Below are positions 48,955-59,922 of a stretch of DNA of 64,000 nucleotides, piece by piece. Within the stretch, counting starts at the first letter, position 1. Every line of letters starts with the position of its first letter. The stretch spans positions 21,922,001-21,986,000 of the forward strand of contig JAZBRS010000039.1 in NCBI GenBank assembly GCA_037176725.1. Reading direction: 5' to 3'. This DNA is from Posidonia oceanica (taxonomy: Eukaryota; Streptophyta; Magnoliopsida; Alismatales; Posidoniaceae). A program made the translations under genes and the position numbers. The notes under the pieces were generated by a model. It was not told the origin of the DNA. It made no database searches and saw only the letters and a list, made by a program, of their open reading frames with translations.

Positions 48955-49570
48955 TACAGATCCTTCGGAAATGGCACGGGCGTGGGCGTCGGTGGTTTCT
49001 CATCCTCAAGGTTTCTCGTCCCTCTGGCCTCCGTGGTTTCTTCACCTGCAAGTACTGCGATAGGAAATTCTACATGGATCTTGGGCGTGGTGAATCTCCT
49101 GGTGCTTGCGGTGGATCTCGTGCGTGGAGTACTCCGATGTATGTGGTGGTGGCTCTCTTGCTGGTGCTTTGTCGGTTTCCCTTCGGCCGGGGCGCGGTGG
49201 GTTTGTGCTCAGCCTCTCGGTGCTTGCTGCGTGGTCTCTCGGGGTGGTTTCCCGTGCCCCAATGTTGTGGTTCTCTGGTTGTGCTAGAGGCTTGCACGGC
49301 GTTACGCGGTGGTGGCTATGGTTGAAGCTTTCTGGTTGAGTTTTCCATGGTGGACTGTGGTTGTGGTGGTTTCTCCCTGGCCTCCTGTGGTGACAGACTC
49401 CCCTTGCGACGATGGGCTACTCGTCAGTGACAGCTTTGGGCTTTGGCGGTAGGCTATTCATCGGTCGGCCTCTCGATGATGGTCATGTCGGAGGAGCACT
49501 CGATGCTTACCATCTATGGGTTCCACGTGCCCGTGCACTCCAAGTGGTCTTTCTCCCAGTCCTTGGTGTA
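48955..49570 (+). pseudogene. GC-rich captured host-gene fragment, possible C2H2 zinc-finger piece
   Basis: GC-rich block in an AT-rich element. In the frame entering near 49,020 it reads FFTCKYCDRKFYMDLG, resembling the first half of a plant QALGGH-type C2H2 finger (C-X2-C followed by RKFY), but the QALGGHQ part and the His pair are missing. Other frames give Gly/Val/Leu-rich strings with no recognised family. Composition and position within a MULE suggest a Pack-MULE style capture. Host gene not identified; the finger match is short. Confidence 0.4.
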
Positions 49571-50249
49571 TGTTCATTGAACAGATGTTGGTTTTCTTGT
49601 GTGATTTTTTTCACTTCTCTCTTTCTTCCTTCTTCTTGTCTTCGTTTTGGCTTGTTTACTTCTTTCCATTTTTTTTAACAGTGGAAGTGTGTATTTTTCA
49701 CAAAAGTTGGTGCTTGTTAGTTGTTTCACATATGGGAGATATGGAAGGAGTACACAAAAGTTGGTGCCTATTAATTGTTTCAATGATACGTTAACTATTT
49801 ATGTGTACATGATCCGTAACACTTGAACTCTTATTATTGTATGTGAATTGTTTGCCCTTACATCTCTATTATTAATCTGTCTACATGATACGTAAACTAA
49901 AAATGATGTTGTGTGTTTTGGTTAACGTATGGTATTATTTTAGATGAACAGAAATCGATGTAAGCTTCAAAAATAACTAGAGATATGTGAAGAAAATGAA
50001 AACAATAACATATATAAACCTGTCAGACAACGTTGTGTTATTGAGACTAATAGTGTGTGGTCTCTGCTCCATGTGTTAGTTTGAAATCGCATAACCATAT
50101 GTAATTCTTTACCTGTATTTATCATTTTCAATGATACGTTAACTATTTATAGTTATAAAATCCTTGACACTGAAACTGTTGTTATTGTGTTTCCATGATA
50201 CAGTAACTATTGTAGTGCTTCTCTACAAAAAAGTAAGAATCATGCACAA

Positions 50250-50720
50250 CACAATTCAATATAGTTTAAATATCTAAATTTTGGTAAAAATAAACATCAA
50301 CTTAGGATGTTCCAATATAATGAACCTAGAGAAATAGTGGCATTGATTTTCTTTAGGAATGCCAACAGTCTCCACGTTTATTTCTCAAGGAATGCCAATA
50401 GTCTCCACATTTTTTTCTCCACCAGTCTCTACGTTAACAATAGAAACTAGCCCGCCATCATTCTACACAAGAATGTTGAAAGTCTCATGTGTGGAAGCAA
50501 AATAGTATAAGGAAGAGTAGCCTGCCATCATGTGCTATAAAGCCACGTGCAACTTTCTGCAGTTGCTTCCTCTAAGAAAAAGTCTTTGCCTTCATCATTG
50601 TACAATTGCTTCCTCTAAGAAAAAGTCTTTGCCATTATCAATACTTTTGCCATCAAATCCAAAAAAAGATATTGAATACTACTTTCAATCTCAACCATTG
50701 AATAAAAAATGGTTGTGAGA
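50250..50720 (-). repeat. Extra copy of the right-arm sequence
   Basis: Direct repeat of about 52,100-52,550 (GGAATGCCAACAGTCTCCAC, AAAAAGTCTTTGCC, TTTTGCCATCAAATCCAAAA) without the outermost end. The part AAGTCTTTGCCTTCATCA/ATTGTACAATTGCTTCCTCT is itself doubled at 50,550-50,640. Confidence 0.75.
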
Positions 50721-51125
50721 TGGTATCCACTATTACTGTTTGCTTGGAACATTAAATAAAAACGAAACATGCAATTAAATACATTTTAACACACCTTTAA
50801 ATCTCAACCGTAAGCAACCTTTAAATGTACAGTAAGAGATGAAGTGTTCCACTACATAATTCTAATTCACAATATGATAAAATACATTAAATTCTAAAAT
50901 TCAAGTACGTAATGACAACATTACAAAACGACATTGTATTAATCAAAGTAAATGGATTTACAATGAAAAATTATAAGTACATAATTTGCTAGCTATCTTC
51001 AGAACTTCCACCAGAACCTTCTATATAGTCATTGTACCAGAAAACAAAGAAATGGTTGTTATAAATTTGACAGTGAAACTGAAACTAATCGATACGTAAC
51101 AATAAACCTAAAAATGATAATTGAA

Positions 51126-51570
51126 ATGGTTAACGTAACACTGAAACGTAATTTCGAAATAGATAACCATCAAAAAAATAAAAAACTCGTTAAGCTAGAA
51201 CTTAAATTAATATACAGAAATCGTTAACGTAACACTAAAATTCGAAACAGATAACCCTCACAAAAATCAAAAACTCGTCAAGCTAGAACTTAAATTAATA
51301 TGCAGAAATCGTTAACGTAACACTAAATTTCGAAACAGATAACCCTCACAAAAATCAAAAACTCGTCAAGCTAGAACTTAAATTAATATGCAGAAATCGT
51401 TAATGTAACACTAAATTTCGAAACAAATAACCATCAAAAAAATAAAAAACTCATTAAGCTAGAACTTAAATTAATATGCAAAAATCGTTAACGTAACACT
51501 AACTTTCGAAACAAATAACCATCACAAAAATCAAAACCTCGTCAAGCTAGAACTTAAATTTCTCTACTGA
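51126..51570. repeat. 88-bp tandem array, five units
   Basis: Units start near 51,126, 51,218, 51,306, 51,394 and 51,482, spaced exactly 88 bp for the last four. Each has AAATCGTTAACGTAACACTA, a CAAAAACTCGTCAAGCTAGA stretch and CTTAAATTAATATGCAG. Confidence 0.92.
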
Positions 51571-51734
51571 ATCACTTGATTTTCAAGCTAATAAGTCAAA
51601 TGTGCAAACAAAAATGATTGCTACATTAACTACGATTTAAAAATGATATGGTCGTCAAAAAAGTAAGTGAAACCAAAACTATTCAATACGTAACAACAAC
51701 TACAACAATACGTAAAAAATTGGAATATAAATTG

Positions 51735-52594
51735 TTAACGTAACACATTAATTGAAATTACAACAGATTAACATAAAATGAATATAATCATTGAATTTTA
51801 ATACCAAAACTAGAACTAAACAAAAAAAATGTAGACTGTAACATCTTAGTCGTGGTTTAAGAAATGAATACGATAATTCCGTATTCATGATTAAATAAAT
51901 ACGTGGGTTATTCATACTAAAAATGAAATAAAAAAACCAATAAACCTATGGACAAAGTCTTTTTATGTAGAAATATCGTCAAAGAATGAAACATAATAGG
52001 CCCAAAAAAAAATGAAAAAATTCTACAAACAACTAACCTGCCAGCCTCTTTCTTCACGAGCACAAAATCTAGTTTTAAACAATAGCCTTTAACTGGTAAC
52101 AACCGTTGAAGATGACAAATAATTGTGGTAAAAATAAAATCAACTAAGGAAGCTCCTATATAACGAACCACGAGAAAGAGTGCCTTGGGTCATCTTTAGG
52201 AATACCAACAGTTTACACATTTTTTACTCTAAGAATGCTAACAGTCTCTACGATTTTTTCTCCATCATTCTACACGTTACCAAGAGAAAAGTAGCCTGCC
52301 ATCATGAGTAAAACGTGTGGAAGCCTAACAGACATCAAAAGAGTTACACAAATTCATGTATTGTAAAGCCACGTGGAACTTTCTACATTTGCTTCCTCCA
52401 AAAAAAATATTTGCTGTTGGAGGTAGTGCAGTTGCTTTCTCCAAGAAAAAGTCTTTGCCTTCATCAATACTTTTGCCATCAAATCCAAAAAAACACATTG
52501 GAAACCACATTTGATCTCAGCTGTAGAATAAAAAATGGAGAGCAGCAGATGAAGGACCTTAATTTCAAAAGTGAGGTCGGGCCTCATCTGAGAA

Positions 52595-52598
<4 letters not shown>
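51735..52598 (-). repeat. Right long terminal inverted repeat of the MULE
   Basis: Inverse of 38,091-38,910. It ends at the TA tract at 52,599. No gene; frames here are arm sequence. Confidence 0.7.

Positions 52599-52670
<72 letters not shown>
52599..52670. repeat. (TA)36 microsatellite between two transposons
   Basis: Uninterrupted TA repeat between the MULE right end and the next terminal-repeat element. Confidence 0.95.
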
Positions 52671-52673
<3 letters not shown>

Positions 52674-54424
52674 TATATATCTATTACACCCTCCCTCAAC
52701 ACTCAAAACTGGTTTTGTTTAAAAAAATACTGATTTCTGGTTTTGTTTCTTGAAATTCAAAAATTAAATATATATTTAAACAACACCTCCCCCCCCCCCC
52801 TCAAACCCTAAAATCATTTCCGCATTCCACCTGTTGTGCCGCTCCCCCTCCTCGCACCCCCACCTCCACCGTGCCCCCACTCCTGTGCCACCCCCCTCCC
52901 CGCACCCCCACCTCCACCCTGCCATCCCTCCTGTGCCACCCCCCCTCGCCGCAACCCCTGTCCCCCCTCCTGTGCTGCCCCCCTCCCGCACCCCCACCTC
53001 CACTGTGCCCCTCCTCCTGTGCCGCCCCCCCTCCCCGCACCCCCACCTCCTCCCTTGCACCCCTCCTCCCCGCACCCCCCATCCCTGCGCCTCTCCACAC
53101 CCCCCGTCCCTGCTCGCTCCTCCGTGACACCACGCGTCCCCCCTCTTGTGACACCGCGCGCCACCCAGATCTACAGTCGTCGCCCCCCCTCTTTGTGCCC
53201 CCTGCTCGCTCCACTGCGCCCCCCTCCTGTGATGCCGTGCGCCACCCAAATCTACAGTCGTCGCCCCCCCTCTCTGCGCCCCCTGCTCACTCCACCGTGA
53301 CCCCCCCTCCTGTGCACTGTTGGCCTTGAGATCTGCAACCACTGCAGTGGGAGTAGTTGATTTTTTTTAGTAATACTATTTTGTATTTAGTTTAGTAATA
53401 CTATTTTGTATTCAGTTTTGTAATTGTTCTAAAATTGTATTACATAATTGTGCTTTACCTTAAACTCTAATCGGAGGGAGGAGGAGCATATGTTGTTGGA
53501 GAAGTGGTCTTGGCAAGTGGAGGCAGCAGCGGCGGTGGTGCTGTTGTAGTGGTGGGGTTTGTTGTGGTGGTGGTGTGATGTTGGGAATTTTGTTCTAGAT
53601 TTGTTTTACATATTTTGTTGATTGACGCGATTTCTTCATTTTAATAAAAAAAATCGTCTTATCAAGTGAGCATCAAATTTTCATCTTGTTGTTCCACTTT
53701 CTTTTGGCGTCCTCCTGGAAATCAGATCGATGTTTGTTTTCTGAAAAAGCAAATACATCCAAAACAGTAATACGAAGAATGAAATAGTAATACGATAGCA
53801 AATTGTGTATTACGGAATTAATTAAATTCATCGAAATTGTATAGTAGAATAATAACAAAACAGTGATACAAAACAACAAATAGTAATCGTTTCAATAAAA
53901 AAATGTAACTTATGAAATCGTAAAATGATTATATAAATAACAATCCGATTTGCATTGGTAATACAGTTTCAATTTAGTAATACATTTTCATCTTAAATGT
54001 GATGATAATGTATTTTCATGTTACTGTTTCAATGTAGTAATACATTTTGATACTGTTTCTTCACTTCTAATTTCGTAATACTGTTTAAGAGTAGAAAAAA
54101 CTGTTATTATTAATATATAAAAAAATATACTATTAATAAAATACAAATTATTTTTTATTCAGTTCAATAAAACAAAATTATTTTTTATTCAGTTCAGTAA
54201 TACAAACTTTAAAAATCAAATTATTTTTTATTCAGCTCAATAACTACCACACTTAAATATAATTAAATAAAAATTGAAAAAAAATTTCCTCCAAAAAGAA
54301 AATACTGGTGGTATTACTTTAAAATAGGTAGTTTAGATAGACACCATCAGATCAATATCCAATGGTCATGTTGCATCTTCCCTCAAAATAGTTAATTTGA
54401 GGGAGGATGCAATTGAACTGTTGC
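52671..54424. mobile_element. Terminal-repeat element between TA tracts (1.75 kb), C-rich core
   Basis: ATTACACCCTCCCTCAA at 52,683-52,699 is matched inversely at 54,397-54,413 (ATTGCATCCTCCCTCAA), 15 of 17 bases, with TA tracts outside both ends. The core 52,790-53,330 is an irregular C-rich repeat; 53,460-53,570 is GT/GA-rich; 53,950-54,250 repeats TAATACA and TTATTTTTTATTCAGTTCA. No transposase is seen, so it would be non-autonomous. Confidence 0.55.
52790..53330. repeat. C-rich degenerate tandem repeat
   Basis: Repeats of CCGCACCCCCACCTCCACC and CCCCTCCTGTGCCGCCCC, plus a later doubled ACCCAAATCTACAGTCGTCG unit (53,165 and 53,245). Frames of up to 188 codons occur on both strands from this low-complexity sequence and are not genes. 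Confidence 0.85.
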
Positions 54425-54425
54425 C

Positions 54426-54467
<42 letters not shown>

Positions 54468-54468
54468 A
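54425..54468. repeat. (TA)n(GA)n microsatellite
   Basis: TA units run to 54,443 and GA units from there to 54,468. Confidence 0.92.
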
Positions 54469-55300
54469 CTTCTAGAGAGCTCAGTTTTTACTTTAGATGG
54501 TAAGGTCATTGATTTTGTTCATCTATTATGAAGATCATTCTATGATTTAGTTTTGATCAAATTAGAAATTATTTTAAAAAACTACCTAAACTTTTCGTTT
54601 TAAATTTTAAAATTCAAAATCTCTTTCATTTCGTTATTAAAACCTCTTCTTCCTCTTCCATCATTCACACTACCGCCTCTACGACCCTTGAGACTCTCAT
54701 TGACGATGCCATTGCCTCCTGTCCTTGACTGCTGAGACATTCCCAACTGCTGCAAGCACTGTCCTCTCTTCCTCACCATTGTCTTTCACCTAAACATTTG
54801 TAAAAACATCTTTTTTCGCCGCCATCTACTACAGCAACGTAACCAATGTTAGGAGAAGAAGTTTGAGCAAAAATCCTAGCCACAATCTTAAAAATTGAAA
54901 TTAAAACAAAAAAAAAACAGTAACACTGAAACAAAACAAGGAAGTATGAAATTAAAACTAAAACGTTACGATTAAAAGAAACTGAAATTACAATATAAAA
55001 ATGGGTATTAAAGTATAAAACTAAAATTAAAACTAAAACGTTATGAATCAAAACAACCGAAATTGTTATATAAAAAGGGATATTAATGTGATTCAGTTAC
55101 AATAAAAAAACTATCAATAAGTAAAAATAAAGAGAAAATGACAAATTTAAAAACTACTATTACAAAATAAGCGGTTTTGCTAATTTAAAGTCAACATTTA
55201 ATCTAAAATATAAGATGTGTTATTAACAGTAGATGATGAAGGACTTTAAATAGAGAAAGTAAGAATGGACCTTACTTAATAATTTGTATATATATATATC
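54469..55300. mobile_element. Possible further small element bounded by TA tracts
   Basis: Ends with AGTAAGGTCCATTCTTACTTTC on the minus strand before TATATATATAT at 55,288, resembling the MULE end pattern (AGGTCC...CTCAC/TTAC), while the left side has GATGGTAAGGTCATTG. Internal AAACTAAAACGTTA words are repeated (54,950-55,050). Weak. Confidence 0.3.
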
Positions 55301-56464
55301 AAAAATTATTTTTTGGTAACGTAGATATGTATATCGATGTGATTTCAATGACCATAAGCAAATTGCAATCATCGATCCTGAAGTACAATATGAATTTCAC
55401 AACGACAGACTCATCACCACATTATTTGCAAATATTCTGTAGGTCCTACCCTTGAAAAGTCAACATCATGCCTATGATGCAGGAGGGACCAGGAGACACT
55501 ACTTTTAAATCAATTGTCATCTTTACTTTCTTTGGTTTTTTTCCCCCACTGAAACGTTCAGATTCCAACATGAGATAATGAATTTTTCTATGTGGGGATT
55601 TGTAGACCAGAGATAATTGAATGTTTTCGCATATTAATGGCAAATGTTTACCTCCTTTTACTCTCTGTTGCAGTCAAAGCTCATTTGTTAACGCATGTGG
55701 CTCTTGCTTTGGTCAAGATGGACCCCTCAAGGCGAATATTCATCCTTGATCCATTGATACCACCCAACAATTATTTAGTTGTGGTCCTCTCTCTCTCTCT
55801 CACTCTCAGCATGCCAGTTTTGCAGAGTTGTTGTCATCATTTCATTCCATTGCACATTCATCAGCTTGACAAAAGCAGCCTACTTTTTCCCTCCCAAGGA
55901 CAAGTCAACTTTAATAAATATCTTCGCATTCGATGGAGAGAGTACCCCATACACAACGGAGCTGCCGTTCCTTTTGAAATTTCTCAAACCTAGGAAGTGA
56001 AGCATTGCATTGTTGTCCGAGTCATGACGTTTAAAAGTTCCAAAACTATCTCGAAAGGACACACGTCCCTACTCTTATCATGTCATGCCATGAATGACTA
56101 TGAACTTTTTCTACTTTTTGTTTTTTGAAATGATGTTAGATGTTAGACAACAACATCATTTGAATTCCAAGTCATGTTCATTATCATTATTTGTCCGAGT
56201 CCACAATAGCATATTCATTATCATTATTTGTCCGAGTCATGACGTTATAAAGTTCCAAGTAATGCATGCACATTACTACGAAACAGTAAGATTTCTTTCT
56301 TCCTTCGCGCAAAATAGTACGGCTCTTAACAAACAGTAGCGTTTTTTTGCTTTAATTTTTTTTTCCGTTTAAAAAGGAGGTAAGTAAGGTTAGTCAATAT
56401 GTTTTCTTTCCCTTGAAACATTTGTTATTACGTGGGGATATAATAATTGAACAATTATAATGTC
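55301..56464. other. Unidentified sequence left of the hAT element
   Basis: A plus-strand frame at 55,592-55,993 (133 codons) contains a CT-microsatellite (55,785-55,802) and no recognised motif. TTCATTATCATTATTTGTCC is repeated directly at 56,178 and 56,214. No gene call. Confidence 0.4.
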
Positions 56465-56472
56465 TTGTTCAC
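56465..56472. repeat. Left 8-bp target duplication of the hAT element
   Basis: TTGTTCAC; partner CTGTTCAC at 59,199-59,206, seven of eight identical. Confidence 0.55.
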
Positions 56473-56944
56473 ATGAAAATTGGATTAGGCCGGCCTTAGA
56501 CTGACTGACTTGGTCCGTAAAAAAGCTCAGCTTGGCCTAGCGTACAAGAAATACAAGTCTGGCTGGCCCATACCTGACTTGAGCCATGAGTGTGTCGGGT
56601 CCATGGACTTGGCCTGCCCGGATAGGCCTAGTTTGGATCTATTGGGAGAGCCAGACTGTGCCAGGTCGAGCCGACCCGGAAATTTCGTAAAGTTTTTTTC
56701 TCAATCTCTCAATTCTCTCATTCTCTCAAACTTTTTCAAATTCTCAAGACCTAAGTGAAGAATTCAAGTTAGCTCTGGACTCTATCGTAGCGTCTGCTAC
56801 TCTACTCCGGCCTCTAACAACAAAAATTATTTACTTTTAATCCCTCAAATTTCTCTACTTCTAATGCCTTCATTTTTGAGTTTTGCGTTTTTTAGGTTAA
56901 GGATTGTTTTTATTATCAATTTTTTAATACACTATATTGGAAAA

Positions 56945-57330
56945 TGAGGCCAATGTGAGGAGGCAGCGGAGGGGGAGGGGCGGGGAGGAGGAGGAGGAGG
57001 AGGTGGGGCAATGCAGTAAATGGAGGAGGCAGAGGAACAATGACAGTGGCGGTCGAGGAGGCAGGTAGTGCGGTACATGGGGGAGGCCACTGGTACATGG
57101 GGGAGGCCGGAGGAGGAGTGGTGACAACGACAGCGGCAGAGAGGAGGCAGGGCAGTGCAATAAACGGAGAAGGCAGAGGAGCAGCGACGGCGGCAGAGGA
57201 GGCAGATAGTGCGGTACACGAGGGAGGCCGCTAGTACACAGGGAAGACCGGAGGAGGAGGAGGAGGAGGAGGAGGAGGGGCGACAATGATGGCGGCAAAG
57301 AGGAGGCCGGGGGAGCGACTGAGAGGAGAA
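56945..57330. repeat. Purine-rich low-complexity stretch with GAGG repeats
   Basis: GAGGAGGAGG and CAGAGGAGGCAG words; a phrase with AGTGCGGTACA(T/C)G.GGGAGGCC is repeated three times (57,070, 57,090, 57,210). Gives Pro/Leu/Cys frames on the minus strand that are not genes. It lies between the hAT left end and its transposase and might be a separate insertion ending near 57,470. Confidence 0.7.
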
Positions 57331-57594
57331 AGAGGGGAGAAGGGGGTGGAGAAGAGGAACGTGCTAGAGGAAAAAATCGTGGAAGGAGATTGTGGGTTTA
57401 GGGTTTAATCGTGGCCGCTGATGTGTTTCTACGGCCAAGATTTTATGTGCATATAGGAGAAAATCCTGTAGGCACCTACACAAACATTATTCTGTTGGAA
57501 AATATAGGAAGTTATGATTATATCCCAATCTAGGAGTCAGACCAACCACAAACCACACAAACCCAATCTACAGCCACAAAGAAACCTAGGAAAT

Positions 57595-58929
57595 AAAGTT
57601 CATGGGCTTGGGAATGTGTAACCTTAGATCCTACAGATGAAAATAAATGTTATTGTAATTATTGTAGTACATGATACACTTGTCCTAGGGGTAGGGGTAT
57701 AGGTCATATAGCTAGGCAATTACAAAAATGTATAGCTGCATATAATAAAGATGATAACACAAATTTAAAACAATCTAAATTACACGTAAGTTCTAGTAGA
57801 TTAGTAAATTAAAAATATAATGCAAAAGAAGCAAAACAAGGTTTAAAAAAAATTTATAGTACAAGATGAACAACCATTTTCTTTTTCTGAAAATTAAAAA
57901 TTTGAATATTGTGTATAAAATTATTTTAACCCACAATTTAAAAGTCATTCTAGGAATACTACTAAAAATATAATTTATAAAACATTTTAAAAGGATAAAC
58001 TAAATTTAATGCAAATATTTTTTAGTTTAGTATATAAAATATCATTGACTTGTGATGTTTGGACTGACCCTAATAATTTTCCATACTTATGTTTAACTGT
58101 ACATTGAATAGATATAAAATGAAATTTAAAAAAATGATTAATTACTTTTAAAGTATTTGATCATCCACATACTAATAAAGCTATAGCAAATATGATATAA
58201 GATATTGCTAAAGAATATAACATATATTTTAAAATTAATACAATATCTTTTGATAATACTTCTAATAATAATGTTGCAATAGAAATATTAAAAAGAAATA
58301 CAAGATCAGTATTAAATAGTGATTTATTTCATTGTAGATGTTATTGTCACATTTTAAATTTAATTGTACAAGATGGTATAGATTGCATTAGGCCTTATAT
58401 AGAAAATATAAGACAACTATTTTATTTATTCAAACATCAATTAAAAGATATCAAGAATTTAGACATCTATGTGCAGAAAATGGTTTAAAACACCAATAAT
58501 GAAAGTGGTAGTTCATTTTGGAGTAGATTAAATAAGAAAAAGGAAAAATACATAAAATCAACCACTAATAATGAATTAGAAAATTATTTAGAATGTGAGT
58601 TTCCTTTTAGTGAACTAGAAATGGATAACATAGATATATTAAAGTGGTGGTTTAGTACCGCAATTAGGTTTCCTATAGTTTCAAAAATAGCTAAAGATTT
58701 ACTAATGATTATGGTGTCTACTATGGCATCAGAGTCTGCATTTTCTGCATATAAAAGAGTTATAAGTGATAAAAGATGTAAATTATTAGAAAAGCCTGTA
58801 GAAGCCTCTGTGTGCTTGAAGGATTGGTACGATGCGGTTGATCGTCTTCAGGGACTAAACTTAGACGACGAATCAGAAGATGAGGAGATGGCATCAAGTT
58901 CAATGGGAATGGGTTCTACTTATGATTAA
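57595..58929 (+). pseudogene. hAT transposase, BED zinc finger and dimerisation domain (broken)
   Basis: BED-type finger at about 57,605-57,735 (ENKCYCNYC ... GHIARQLQKC) with a stop inside; degraded central part; RNase-H-like segment at 58,165-58,480 (TISFDNTSNNNVAIE, FHCRCYCHILNLIVQDG); C-terminal hAT dimerisation domain open from 58,621 (DILKWWFSTAIRFPIVSKIA, MASESAFSAYKRVISDKR, ASVCLKDWYDAVD) and an acidic end to 58,929. Related to plant RICESLEEPER/DAYSLEEPER-type and other hAT proteins. Several stops and frame changes before 58,500 make it inactive; only the last 100 codons are clean. Confidence 0.85.
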
Positions 58930-59206
58930 AATGTAAAGAATGTAAAATTTTGAATATCTTATATATTTTTTTAATTTTTTAATGTATATATCAAATATTT
59001 AAATATTTAATAATAAATATTTTTTTAAAATGTTTTTAAAACGAATCAGCCTAGCCCGGCAAGCCTGCGGCCTGGCCTAGTGGCGGGCCATGGACCGTGC
59101 TAGGCTTGGGGTTTATTAAAAATGGCCTGGTCCAGGCCCGTACAGGCCACGTCTTTCACGGGCTAGGCCGGTCCAGCCTGGCCCATTTTACAAGTCTACT
59201 GTTCAC

Positions 59207-59630
59207 CATTGGTGTTTATCATGTCACTACCAATCGAACACCTCCATGTATGAAGAATACATTCATTTTTATCATATGATTGAACGACATGGTAGAGGGA
59301 ATTTCTCACTTAAGTTTGAATTCCATAGCCGATGAGCAACATACTAATCATTAATCAAACAATTTCACACTTCTCATCATGCTACAATACGCCACTTTTA
59401 GTTCAACACTTTTATGTTAGAGACCTCGAGACCAACATCGGTTGCGTTTGTTTGCACGCTAACATGTGGGTCGGCTGAAACAGAGTGACCACTGTAGCAA
59501 ATTTATTCACCACGGTGCTCCCAGAAGGCGTGACTCCAGCGAAGGCCGATGTTTAACAACCAGGTCACCTGGCAGTGTCCCTGATGCAACTCGTCCCGAT
59601 AATGCCCTCTGACGAGATTGAAGGCATAAA
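59207..59630. other. Unidentified sequence right of the hAT element
   Basis: No gene or repeat recognised; short frames only. Confidence 0.4.
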
Positions 59631-59922
59631 CAATACGATCCCCTGTTATCACCCTCTCCCCACCAGACATGAAGAAGACAATCAACATCAGGTTTCTTCC
59701 CCCTTCTCACAAGGATTTTGCATTGTTTGCAATACGATCCCCCGTTATCTCCTTCTCCCCACCAGGGATGAAGACGATCCGCATCAGGTTTCTTGCCCCT
59801 TCTCATAAGGATTTTGCGTTGTTTGCAATACGATCTCCCATTATCGCCCTCTCCCCACCAAGCATGAAGACGATCTGCATCAGGTTTCTTCCCCCATCTC
59901 ACAAGGATTTTGCATTGTTTTC
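59631..59922. repeat. 96-99-bp tandem repeat, three units
   Basis: Units start at 59,631, 59,730 and 59,826 with CAATACGATCCCCCGTTATC, then CTCTCCCCACCAG and TCAGGTTTCTTCCCCCTTCT. Length near a multiple of three keeps both strands open (182 codons on -), an artefact. Confidence 0.9.

Larger units (their letters stand above)
38091..52598 (+). mobile_element. Mutator-like element of the Ulp1-carrying type, 14.5 kb, possibly composite
   Basis: Ends are inverted copies: 38,091 GACAAATTCTCGGATGAGG and, on the minus strand from 52,598, CAGATTCTCAGATGAGG. Similarity of the arms carries on for roughly 0.8-0.9 kb (for example TTTTTTTGGATTTAATG at 38,201 against its inverse near 52,480; AACCCACGACTAAGATGTTAC at 38,771 against its inverse near 51,840). 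Between them lie a FAR1-MULE-SWIM transposase (+) and a DUF1985/Ulp1 gene (-), the usual cargo of Kaonashi-like MULEs. Both borders are TA tracts, so a 9-bp duplication cannot be seen. An inner pair of related ends at 48,500-48,735 leaves open whether this is one interrupted element or two neighbours (38,091-48,591 and 48,644-52,598). Confidence 0.75.
56473..59198 (+). mobile_element. Degenerate hAT element (2.7 kb)
   Basis: Right end on the minus strand begins TAGACTTGTAAAATGGGCC followed by AGGC..GGACCGGCC; left end has GGATTAGGCCGGCC, and both subterminal regions are rich in GGCC/GGCCTGG words, as is common in plant hAT elements. Near-perfect 8-bp duplication outside. Inside is a BED-type hAT transposase pseudogene. 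The left terminal repeat is worn. Confidence 0.7.

Noticed and set aside
52776..53342. Gly/Arg-rich frames of 137-188 codons on the minus strand and Pro-rich ones on +
   Set aside because: Open on both strands because of C-rich repeats; no recognised domain.
56924..57298. 124-codon Leu/Pro/Ser-rich minus frame
   Set aside because: Comes from the GAGG repeat; overlapping frames on both strands, no motif.
57390..57412. Telomere-like TTTAGGG
   Set aside because: Only about one and a half units; no interstitial telomere array.
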